Shown piece after piece: positions 1-5,732 of a stretch of 5,732 nucleotides of DNA. This DNA comes from Proteobacteria bacterium UBA1673 (GTDB lineage: Bacteria; Pseudomonadota; Gammaproteobacteria; Comchoanobacterales; Comchoanobacteraceae). Location: positions 1 through 5,732 of the forward strand of contig DCKN01000021.1 in NCBI GenBank assembly GCA_002320385.1, written 5' to 3'. Position 1 is the first letter of the stretch. Every line of letters begins with the position of its first letter. The position numbers and the translations under genes were made by a program. The notes below the pieces were generated by a model, which saw nothing but the letters and a program-made list of their open reading frames with translations, did no database searches and was not told the DNA's origin.

Positions 1-1002
1 ATGTTTTGCCATTTCTAATCCTCCGTACGTAAGTATTGCGCGTGCACCAGCACGTTTACAGCCTATTAAGCTTTCGTGTAAAATTTTGATAAAATCTGCT
101 TGCATAGCGGTTGCGTAGTGGTGAAGCATTGCGAATTCTCCGCTAACTTGGTAAGCGAATACTGGCGCCTGACTTGATTCGGTGAGTTGAAGCAAAACAT
201 CTAAATAGGGCATGGCTGGTTTGACCATGAGACAATCAGCGCCTTCAGCGAGGTGTTGTGTGGCGATATGCGTTGCTTCCAAGCGATTTCCAGGCTGCAT
301 TTGGTAGGTTTGTTTATCGGGCTTTTGATTTGGGTATTGGCCTGATTGAAGCCCTTGGGCGCCAACGGCATCGCGAAAAGGTCCGTAAAAGCTCGACGCA
401 TATTTGGCGGTGTAGGATAAAATGCTGATTTCTTGAAAGCCCTCGGCATCCAGTGCCTTTCGAATCGCACCAATACGACCATCTTGCATATCGGATGGTG
501 CGATGATATCGGCACCCGCGCGTGCAAGACTGATGGCTTGTTTAGCCAATAAGGCAATGGTTCGGTCATTATCCACATCGCCATCGCTTTGCAATACGCC
601 GTCGTGGCTATGGTCAGTGTACGGGTCTAATGCACAGTCACAGATGATTCCGAGATTGAGCTCATGGGTACGGATGGCTGCGATGGCTTGTGCCATCAAG
701 TTGTCCTCACGGTAGGCTTCCGAGCCTAACGCATCTTTTTGATCGTTATTGATGACAGGAAATAATGCAACTGCAGGAATGCCAAGCTTTGCGGCTTCAC
801 GACAGACAGTGACTAAGTCGTCGATACTGTGACGCATCACCCCTGGGAGGGTATCGATAGGGGACGAGTGGCTGTGCGCATGCACAAATAAAGGCAAAAT
901 CAGATCTTGGACAGATAGAATATGCTCTTGGGTTAGACTCCGTAACCAGCTGTGTTTACGGAGTCTACGCATGCGCGATTGAGGGAATGGTCTAGAAATC
1001 AT
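1..1002 (-). CDS. hemB: Porphobilinogen synthase (delta-aminolevulinic acid dehydratase), 3' end cut by window edge
   Basis: HemB is a cytoplasmic enzyme that condenses two 5-aminolevulinates into porphobilinogen, the first common step of heme and other tetrapyrrole synthesis. The window gives 334 residues, ending in TYGGLEMAKH. The family is usually about 325-340 residues, so only a few are missing. The two Schiff-base lysines are visible: K200 in SYTAKYASSFYGPFRDAVG and K261 in EGADCLMVKPAMPYLD. The metal loop at residues 122-135 (DCALDPYTDHSHDG) has Ala124, Asp126 and Asp134 where zinc enzymes such as E. coli HemB have three cysteines, as in the magnesium-dependent Pseudomonas aeruginosa type. 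E242 matches the allosteric Mg ligand by alignment. The ATG at 1002-1000 is chosen because it keeps an RPFPQSRMRRLR segment like the N-terminus of Pseudomonas HemB; the ATG at 972-970 would lose it. There is no clear Shine-Dalgarno sequence. The start lies 3 bases past the gltX stop, so translational coupling is likely. Confidence 0.97.
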   Translation of the reverse strand, partial: MISRPFPQSRMRRLRKHSWLRSLTQEHILSVQDLILPLFVHAHSHSSPIDTLPGVMRHSIDDLVTVCREAAKLGIPAVALFPVINNDQKDALGSEAYREDNLMAQAIAAIRTHELNLGIICDCALDPYTDHSHDGVLQSDGDVDNDRTIALLAKQAISLARAGADIIAPSDMQDGRIGAIRKALDAEGFQEISILSYTAKYASSFYGPFRDAVGAQGLQSGQYPNQKPDKQTYQMQPGNRLEATHIATQHLAEGADCLMVKPAMPYLDVLLQLTESSQAPVFAYQVSGEFAMLHHYATAMQADFIKILHESLIGCKRAGARAILTYGGLEMAKH

Positions 1003-1005
1003 GCG

Positions 1006-2691
1006 CTAGGCTTTGTTAGATTGACTCAAAATAGCATAGAGCGCGCGCTTGATTAGGCTCCCTACGGGAATTAAGCGACAGGCTAATTTTAGATCCATGC
1101 CTTCATTGTTACCGATGATGGCCACGCGAAGCGGCATGAATAGCTGTTTGCCTTTGACCTGAAATGCTTGTTGTAACTGTTTCGTAATCTCGATATAGAC
1201 CTCTGCATCAATGATATCGATTAAGGCTTTTCTTAGTTGCCCTGAGCTGGCGAGAATGATTGAATCAATGATTTGATATAGCGTGCTGGGCAATAATTTA
1301 CTGGCATGCGGGTCACTCGCAACTTGCCCTTTGATGTATTGAATCATCGCTCTGAAGTTTGCCTTGTTCTCTGGGTATGACTTGAGGTAGCCGCTGTGAA
1401 GGTTGGGCGCATCAAGGTTAATTTCCCCTTTGGGTAGCGTGTCTAATAGCGCATCTAGCCATTGATCTAACAGTTGACTGACGTGTGGCCATTGTAAAAC
1501 GTCATGTGCTGCAGGTGTTAGCAGTGCGGCATGATCACATAGTTTTGCAAAAATTGGACAACAATCTGCAAGCACATGTAAATCTAATTGGAACTGTGGT
1601 AGCACTGACTCAGTCCATTCAGGTCCTTGCTTGGGTAGTAAGTTGGCGGCAGATAGAAATGGTGTGCAGGCAGCGTGTAGTTGTTTCGCGTTGTAGCGTT
1701 GTAATTGCTGGTGATTGACCCACCGACACTTTTGCGCATCGAAATGAGGGGCGGCGGCATGCAGTCGATCTGTGCTAAAAGCTGATGCCATATCATCTAA
1801 GCTGAGTATTTCTCTGTGCTCAGGGTCGGACCAACCAAGCAATGCCAGGTAGTTATTCAGTCCTTCGGGGATGTAGCCAGCTTGTTGGTACTCAGAAACA
1901 CTCGCAGCACCATCTCGCTTGGAGAGCTTCTTATTGCCTTCGCCAAGAATTAGGGACAAATGACCATATTCAGGCCGCTTGAGTCCGAGTGCGTCTATAA
2001 TCATCACTTGTCTAAGGGTGTTAGGTAGGTGTTCTTCGCCACGTAATACGTGGGTGATTTGCATATTGCAATCATCAATGGCGCAGCAAAAATTATAGAC
2101 GGGGCTGCCATCGGCACGCTGAATGATAAAGTCACCAATCATATGGCCTGGGAAGTTGACTTCTCCGCGTACCAAGTCTTGGATTGTAAAAATGGCATCG
2201 GTATGCGTGTTGTGATAACGAATGACGGCGGATTCTCCGTTAGCCAGACGGGTACGTGCATCCGCAAGGCTTTGGGTTTTATCAGGGCTTTGGAAATGTA
2301 CTTGAGGATTATTGGCGTATTGTTCGCGGTGTTGGTCAATCGTGGCTTCATCGGCAAAACAATAAAAAGCTTGACCGGATTCTAACAGTTGTTGGATGTA
2401 TTGATCGTAAATGGCTTGCCGTTGGCTTTGTTGGTAGGGGCCAAACTTGCCGAAAGGTCGCAGCGTTTCCGCATCAACACCTTCATCCCAATGAAGGCCC
2501 AGCCAGTTTAGTTCTTCGACGAGCTGACGCAGTGATGCTTCAGAGTTGCGTGCTTTGTCGGTGTCCTCTATGCGTAAAATAAATTGGCCACCGAGCTTTT
2601 TGGCTAAAAGATAGTTATACAGCGCCGTCCTGGCGCCGCCAATGTGTAAGGAGCCGGTTGGTGAGGGGGCAAATCGTGTGCGAACTGTCAT
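1006..2691 (-). CDS. gltX: Glutamyl-tRNA synthetase (class I), with enlarged C-terminal domain
   Basis: This cytoplasmic enzyme charges tRNA(Glu) with glutamate using ATP. The N-terminal Rossmann catalytic domain has the RFAPSPTG segment (residues 6-13), the HIGH-type motif HIGG (16-19), the glutamate-pocket residues R6, A8, S10 and E42 (in RIEDTD), the segment THVLRGEEHLPNT (213-225), and the KMSKS-type motif KLSKR (255-259). The junction DAQKCRWVNHQQL (318-330) leads into the helical anticodon-binding region, which closes with KGKQLFMPLRVAIIG (513-527). The protein is 561 residues, against about 470-490 for most bacterial GluRS. The excess lies mainly after KLSKR, around residues 420-495. 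The four-residue zinc site of E. coli GluRS is not evident; only C111 remains. The start at 2691 is the ATG directly before the TVRTRFAPSPTG motif; its Shine-Dalgarno is weak. The gene is followed after 3 bases by hemB, whose pathway uses Glu-tRNA as precursor. Confidence 0.97.
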   Translation of the reverse strand: MTVRTRFAPSPTGSLHIGGARTALYNYLLAKKLGGQFILRIEDTDKARNSEASLRQLVEELNWLGLHWDEGVDAETLRPFGKFGPYQQSQRQAIYDQYIQQLLESGQAFYCFADEATIDQHREQYANNPQVHFQSPDKTQSLADARTRLANGESAVIRYHNTHTDAIFTIQDLVRGEVNFPGHMIGDFIIQRADGSPVYNFCCAIDDCNMQITHVLRGEEHLPNTLRQVMIIDALGLKRPEYGHLSLILGEGNKKLSKRDGAASVSEYQQAGYIPEGLNNYLALLGWSDPEHREILSLDDMASAFSTDRLHAAAPHFDAQKCRWVNHQQLQRYNAKQLHAACTPFLSAANLLPKQGPEWTESVLPQFQLDLHVLADCCPIFAKLCDHAALLTPAAHDVLQWPHVSQLLDQWLDALLDTLPKGEINLDAPNLHSGYLKSYPENKANFRAMIQYIKGQVASDPHASKLLPSTLYQIIDSIILASSGQLRKALIDIIDAEVYIEITKQLQQAFQVKGKQLFMPLRVAIIGNNEGMDLKLACRLIPVGSLIKRALYAILSQSNKA

Positions 2692-2718
2692 GTGATCATC
2701 GTCAAAAAAGATGGTCCA

Positions 2719-2747
2719 ATTGTAACATGAGCGTTCAATACAGTCTA
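2719..2747 (-). promoter_or_regulatory. Candidate sigma70-type promoter of gltX-hemB
   Basis: Read on the minus strand, TAGACT (2747-2742) and TACAAT (2724-2719) are separated by 17 bases. The -10 matches the TATAAT consensus at 5 of 6 positions and the -35 matches TTGACA at 4 of 6. The -10 ends 27 bases before the gltX ATG, giving a short leader of about 20 bases. The location between the operon and the gap is right, but the call rests on consensus matching only. Confidence 0.4.
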
Positions 2748-3045
2748 GCTCTCTGGCACCTACGCTGAGATAGCGACAATTGGGATGTGCTCAACCAATA
2801 AGGCAAAGGGGATAGCGATTCCAACGACACACAGTAAAAAAAGATTGGTTCTGGCTAATCAAGTTCTTGATATAAGTAACCCCAAAACCAGGGATGATAC
2901 GGCGACGTATGCGTGCTGATTTTAGGTGCTTGCGAAAGAAAATACTAAGAAAAGCACTAAAAAACATGTTGGTAGACACGATTGACTCGGTGTCACAATG
3001 GCAATGGCCTGTCAAACACCCTGTCAATTCACGAGCATGAACAAT

Positions 3046-3062
3046 GCCATGAACGTCATGGC
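3046..3062. repeat. Perfect inverted repeat (7-base arms, 3-base loop)
   Basis: The arms GCCATGA and TCATGGC flank ACG. The palindrome is followed on the plus strand by TATTATTTG, which is too weakly T-rich for a confident terminator. It could be a protein-binding palindrome or a small hairpin. It lies about 300 bases upstream of the next gene and no function can be assigned. Confidence 0.5.
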
Positions 3063-3279
3063 TATTATTTGATTACCTATTGCTTGTTAGGGCATGCTGG
3101 ATCTGGCAAACGCGTCATTTAAGATTGTTAATTACTTTGTCAATGATGCTTGGCAACCGAGAATCAGCTATAAGAAGTCTGCAGGATTTGTATTGACCCC
3201 CGATGTGGTTATTGTACCAAGATTATGGGGAAAGGGGCAAATAGTGGTCAATGGCCTATCAATAGCTTTAAATAGTTAT

Positions 3280-3316
3280 AAAAAATCATGAACGTTATTC
3301 AAATCAGTGCTATATA
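3280..3316 (+). promoter_or_regulatory. Promoter/regulatory module of the 160-residue unknown gene (copy 1)
   Basis: The block AAAAAATCATGAA (3280-3292), then CGTTATT, is followed by the -10-like TATATA at 3311-3316, which continues as GTGACTAA. The same arrangement occurs before the gene at 4660, with the two blocks at an identical distance of 31 bases. The hexamer 17 bases before TATATA is ATGAAC, a poor match to the sigma70 -35 TTGACA. The conserved A-tract/TCATGA block may therefore bind an activator or mark another sigma factor (inference). The -10 lies 32 bases before the ATG. Confidence 0.55.
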
Positions 3317-3348
3317 GTGACTAAGTAATGAGTCATTAGGGTGTTAAC

Positions 3349-3831
3349 ATGCCGGAAAAAAGTAGTAAGGATAAATTAAAAAGCCTTTTGGTTAGATTAG
3401 TTAAGGCAGTACCTAAAGACAGTATAGTTGGAAAATTTGCAAAGGCAATGACTGTCGCAGCTGGTGTCTGGTACGTGAACAGAAAAATAAATAAAGCTCA
3501 GCGAAAAACCGAGGAAACAAAATCAGGCAATGATCCTAAGCGCCAACATGTTAGTACCGACACTCATACTGCGCAAGAGATGGTTGACTTTATTAGAGAA
3601 ATTCATAAAGATGACCCAGAAAAACAATATAAATCACTTAATAGTGTAGGAAGGGTTTACCTAAATCGAATATCAGATGATAAATTGCAAGGTTTTAAAA
3701 AAGAAAATCACGCTAATCTCACAACGGTGTATGCGACAATGGAAGAACTACACAAAAAAAATGGGTTACAAGAGGACTTGCATTCACAATATGATCCAAC
3801 TAAACCTGGTCCATCTACTCTCTCTCAATAA
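3349..3831 (+). CDS. Hypothetical protein, 160 residues, charged, unknown function
   Basis: I do not recognise this protein. The ATG at 3349 has a good ribosome binding site: AGGG at 3338-3341, 7 bases upstream. The N-terminal third is lysine-rich (KSSKDKLKSLLVRLVKAVPK) and has a mildly hydrophobic stretch around residues 25-43 (containing GKFAKAMTVAAGVWYV). This is followed by a very basic run (NRKINKAQRK), so it could be an amphipathic or weak membrane-associating helix. There is no signal peptide with a cleavage site. Residues 55-75 look like a polar linker. Residues 75-140 are charged and probably helical, and the tail (DPTKPGPSTLSQ) looks disordered. The DNA is visibly more A+T-rich than gltX-hemB. 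The gene stands alone, but its upstream region closely resembles that of the next gene, which suggests joint regulation. A secreted effector is one possibility, with no motif to prove it. Confidence 0.8.
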   Translation: MPEKSSKDKLKSLLVRLVKAVPKDSIVGKFAKAMTVAAGVWYVNRKINKAQRKTEETKSGNDPKRQHVSTDTHTAQEMVDFIREIHKDDPEKQYKSLNSVGRVYLNRISDDKLQGFKKENHANLTTVYATMEELHKKNGLQEDLHSQYDPTKPGPSTLSQ

Positions 3832-4593
3832 AACACGTCATTAATTGTAATGATTCACTCAATCATAGATGAATGAGAGTTAGGTGCAGTTTTTTAGAAC
3901 TGATATGAATTCAACCCCCAGCGCATTAAAAACGTAACGAGTATTGATATCATGTTTTTATGGCATAATACATAGAGTCTGAAGACAAGCAAAAAGGGTA
4001 CATCACATGTTTGTATCTGTGACGAGAGTGTATCCAGCATCAATGTCATAACAAGCTATTAGTAGATCCGTATACAGTTTTGATCAACATCAACACCATA
4101 CCCAAAAACAAAAAAACGCATCAACACAGATCATGAATCAAAAAATGGATCTTTTGTGATCATTTTAATCACACCGCTGATGGTCACATCGATATTTTTA
4201 CAAACACGATCAATCCACCGTCAGTACGCACAGTGATCTCTATAGTATTCACGAACACATCTAAGCAAAAACCATGCCCTTCTCAGTTTACACATCAGAT
4301 AAAGCACAAAAATCACCATCCGATTAAGCTTGTGGGATGCATGCACAAGTCAGGTGTGATGATTGCTGATAAAGTGGGACGGTGCTTGCATCAGTGACAG
4401 CAAATGGTTCAACCTTATGGATTCAATCAATCAGTGCAGGGGCGCACGTGACAAAATATAAAATCAGATCGCTAGCATCACAGTAAGATTTTTATATAAA
4501 GCATGGGTATGAAATCCATTTAGGATCCATGAGTTGTCTTTGTTGTATGAGGCGTGTCTCGTCAAAGTCATGTCTATGATTTGTTAATATTTT
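3832..4593. other. Long intergenic region, possibly holding gene remains
   Basis: No gene can be supported here. Just after the preceding stop there are only weak hairpins: an imperfect stem at 3858-3877, then TTTTTT at 3890-3895 inside the small palindrome CAGTTTTTTAGAACTG. A 14-codon frame at 4007-4051 has a fair ribosome binding site (AAGGG, 8 bases upstream). The stretch 4081-4130 is almost free of G on the plus strand and repeats CATCAACAC at 4088 and 4119. Nine GATC sites occur, seven of them within 4065-4238. Inverted repeats lie at 4155-4173 and 4329-4349 (CTTGTG/CACAAG). The minus strand over about 4000-4330 is rich in G and T, with short protein-like frames broken by stops. Confidence 0.55.
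4155..4173. repeat. Inverted repeat TGTGAT-N7-ATCACA
   Basis: Two perfect 6-base arms flank CATTTTA, within the GATC-dense stretch. The half-sites resemble those of CRP/FNR-family sites, but the TGTGA and TCACA cores are 9 bases apart rather than the 6 of a CRP site. It is therefore either the site of another dimeric regulator or chance. No gene starts close by. Confidence 0.4.
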
Positions 4594-4630
4594 AAAAAAT
4601 CATGAAGTTATTTTGTTTCTGGTCTATACA
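4594..4630 (+). promoter_or_regulatory. Promoter/regulatory module of the larger unknown gene (copy 2)
   Basis: AAAAAATCATGAA (4594-4606), then GTTATT, is followed by the -10-like TATACA at 4625-4630, which continues as GTGCTAA. The block-to-block distance is 31 bases, the same as in copy 1. The -10 is 29 bases before the ATG. The hexamer 17 bases upstream of it (ATGAAG) is again unlike the sigma70 -35. The match to the other copy continues loosely to the start codon, ending in TAACATG in both. Confidence 0.55.
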
Positions 4631-4659
4631 GTGCTAATGAATAATGATAAGGAAATAAC

Positions 4660-5732
4660 ATGACTGATTTTGAAAATGATCGGAATTATCAAGAGGTTTT
4701 GGCTTCCATCAAGAATTATTATGCGCAATATGTGAATGTCGTTCGTTCTCTTGATGGTGGTTCAGTGGTTGACACTTCGTATAAAAGACCTGTATCTGAA
4801 AATTCTTTTCCAGATACAGCACCTGAGAATGAAGCGCTAGATCGACTAAAGGCTGTTGTAAAAGAGAAACTCGATCAACTTGATGGATTTTCGTTGTCTC
4901 GAACGTTCGATGATGCGCCTTCGCTCGATGTGACTTTGAAGGAAGCGCTAAAAAATATTAAGGAGGAGCAAATTTTAGCTCTGAAACAAGAATATGTAGA
5001 AGCTGTCAATCAAGGTTTGTTTGATCCAGCTGTAGCCAGAGAGCTATACCTGCTTAACGTATCTCGCATACGCCATCACATAGCGATTGGGTCCTTGATT
5101 GAAGCGAGACAACTCGACTTTAATAAAAACGAAGCTGCAACCTGGCTATCAAAAAATTTATTGTCAGAAAATCCAGCGATAGACAATGAAGCGTTAAACC
5201 TTAAAATTTCATCGATTATTGAAAACGCTGATCAACTCGTTTCAGTCTCTTGCTTGAAGGGAGATAATGTTGAAGATTTGCGTGGCCAGTTGGAAAATGA
5301 AAACAGCTTAGCCATATTGCAGTACTACGATGATCGTTTAGAAGTTCATAGAGAACTATCAGCGCTTAGAAAGGCTGATTCGTCATATCTCAATCGTATC
5401 GATTATCTGCGTAGTGCCCTGTACTCCCGGAGAGTTAACCTTGTAAATCAGAGAGATTTTGAAGCAAATCGTCCCGCGTTCATCAAGGTCATGGATGCGG
5501 TCATAGGGAATGTGAAGGAAGCGATAGATCGCATTAACGTTGAGGAAATTTATCGACAAGTTAGAGAAGCAGAGTTACCTAGTGTTGAATTTCCAAAACT
5601 ACCAGATGTTGAATTTCCAAAACTACCAAAATTTGAACTACCAGAAATCGAGACAAAATTCGGTGATCATATTAATCAACTTGGCCATAATGTTAAGCTA
5701 GGCATGCGAGATGTCGGTGAAGTTGTGAATCA
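4660..5732 (+). CDS. Hypothetical helical protein with VEFPKLP repeats, 3' end beyond window
   Basis: I do not recognise this protein; 357 codons are visible and the frame is still open at the right edge. The ATG at 4660 has a strong ribosome binding site (AAGGA at 4649-4653, 6 bases upstream). There is no signal peptide or membrane segment. From about residue 55 to 300 the sequence is acidic/basic and rich in E, K, L and A, and most likely a series of helices (for example DRLKAVVKEKLDQL at 61-74, LKEALKNIKEEQILALKQEY at 93-112). Residues 306-328 are a short proline-rich spacer made of SVEFPKLP, DVEFPKLP and KFELP. After this a new amphipathic segment begins (DHINQLGHNVKLGMRDVGEVVN). There is one visible cysteine (C198). 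The shared promoter with the gene at 3349 suggests joint expression. A large secreted or cytoskeleton-like helical protein would fit, but this is inference from composition only. Confidence 0.85.
   Translation, partial: MTDFENDRNYQEVLASIKNYYAQYVNVVRSLDGGSVVDTSYKRPVSENSFPDTAPENEALDRLKAVVKEKLDQLDGFSLSRTFDDAPSLDVTLKEALKNIKEEQILALKQEYVEAVNQGLFDPAVARELYLLNVSRIRHHIAIGSLIEARQLDFNKNEAATWLSKNLLSENPAIDNEALNLKISSIIENADQLVSVSCLKGDNVEDLRGQLENENSLAILQYYDDRLEVHRELSALRKADSSYLNRIDYLRSALYSRRVNLVNQRDFEANRPAFIKVMDAVIGNVKEAIDRINVEEIYRQVREAELPSVEFPKLPDVEFPKLPKFELPEIETKFGDHINQLGHNVKLGMRDVGEVVN
5581..5628 (+). repeat. Tandem 24-base repeat coding (S/D)VEFPKLP
   Basis: Two adjacent units, 5581-5604 and 5605-5628, agree at 22 of 24 bases; they differ only in the first two bases (AG/GA). 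A shortened third unit (KFELP) follows at 5629-5643. The units are in frame, so copy number changes would keep the reading frame. Near identity at the DNA level points to recent duplication. Confidence 0.85.

Larger units (their letters stand above)
2692..3279. other. Intergenic region without a supportable gene
   Basis: This gap lies between the divergent gltX and the first unknown plus-strand gene. It contains the candidate gltX promoter near its left end and a perfect short palindrome at 3046-3062. Two open frames occur: a minus-strand frame at 2791-3027 (78 codons) and a plus-strand frame at 3094-3291 (65 codons). Neither has a convincing ribosome binding site, recognisable motif or known family. 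The second ends inside the promoter block of the next gene and is preceded in frame by stops at 3070 and 3088. I see no RNA gene or insertion sequence here. A decayed gene cannot be excluded. Confidence 0.6.

Noticed and set aside
201..584. Minus-strand open frame inside hemB
   Set aside because: It overlaps hemB, whose catalytic motifs fix the true frame; this is a shadow, as is the plus-strand frame at 503-715.
2050..2582. Plus-strand open frames opposite gltX (2050-2385 and 2256-2582), and others at 1485-1718, 1584-1796 and 2139-2357
   Set aside because: All lie within the well-supported gltX gene and have no motif or ribosome binding site of note.
2791..3027. 78-codon minus-strand frame
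   Set aside because: It has no recognisable family, weak start context and odd composition (clustered C, H, R, F). An insertion-sequence remnant was considered, but no transposase motif or terminal repeat is seen.
3002..3262. Direct repeat CAATGGCCT(G/A)TCAA at 3002 and 3249
   Set aside because: A 14-base match with one mismatch is expected by chance in a window this size, and there is no element between the copies.
3094..3291. 65-codon plus-strand frame
   Set aside because: AGGG sits only one base from the ATG, there is no homology I know, and the frame ends inside the conserved promoter block of the next gene.
3858..3895. Terminator after the 160-residue gene
   Set aside because: The stem is imperfect and A+T-rich, and the T run is 12 bases beyond it, so it is not a convincing intrinsic terminator.
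4155..4173. CRP site
   Set aside because: TGTGA and TCACA are separated by 9 bases instead of 6, and no promoter is adjacent.

Overview
The window looks like chromosomal DNA of a gammaproteobacterium. The HemB protein is closest in its motifs to the Pseudomonas-type, magnesium-dependent porphobilinogen synthases, and GltX is a bacterial glutamyl-tRNA synthetase. The genus cannot be named from this sequence. A host-associated, Legionella-like lineage is possible, given two adjacent orphan, highly charged or helical proteins in A+T-richer DNA, but that is only a guess.

The left half (1-2691) is a conserved housekeeping unit on the minus strand. gltX is read first and hemB starts 3 bases after its stop codon. 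GltX makes Glu-tRNA(Glu), which feeds both protein synthesis and, through the C5 route (HemA, HemL), 5-aminolevulinate. HemB joins two 5-aminolevulinates to make porphobilinogen. The pair therefore brackets the entry to tetrapyrrole synthesis. GltX is about 70-90 residues longer than usual, mostly through an apparent insertion in its C-terminal anticodon-binding part. HemB is cut by the left window edge within a few residues of its expected end.

The right half (2692-5732) is accessory in character and is read on the plus strand. It holds a 657-base gap, a 160-codon gene of unknown function (3349-3831), an 828-base gap, and the first 357 codons of a larger unknown gene (from 4660, running off the right edge). 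The two unknown genes have strikingly similar upstream regions. A 13-base block (AAAAAATCATGAA) and a TATA(T/C)AGTG block lie exactly 31 bases apart in both, and both are followed by a good ribosome binding site. This suggests that the two genes share a promoter and regulator and belong to one regulon. The second protein is mostly predicted helix and contains a tandem VEFPKLP repeat.

No rRNA, tRNA, CRISPR array, intact insertion sequence, integrase or attachment site was found. The 828-base gap has a dense cluster of GATC sites, a G+T-rich minus strand and several short protein-like frames, and may be the worn remains of a gene.
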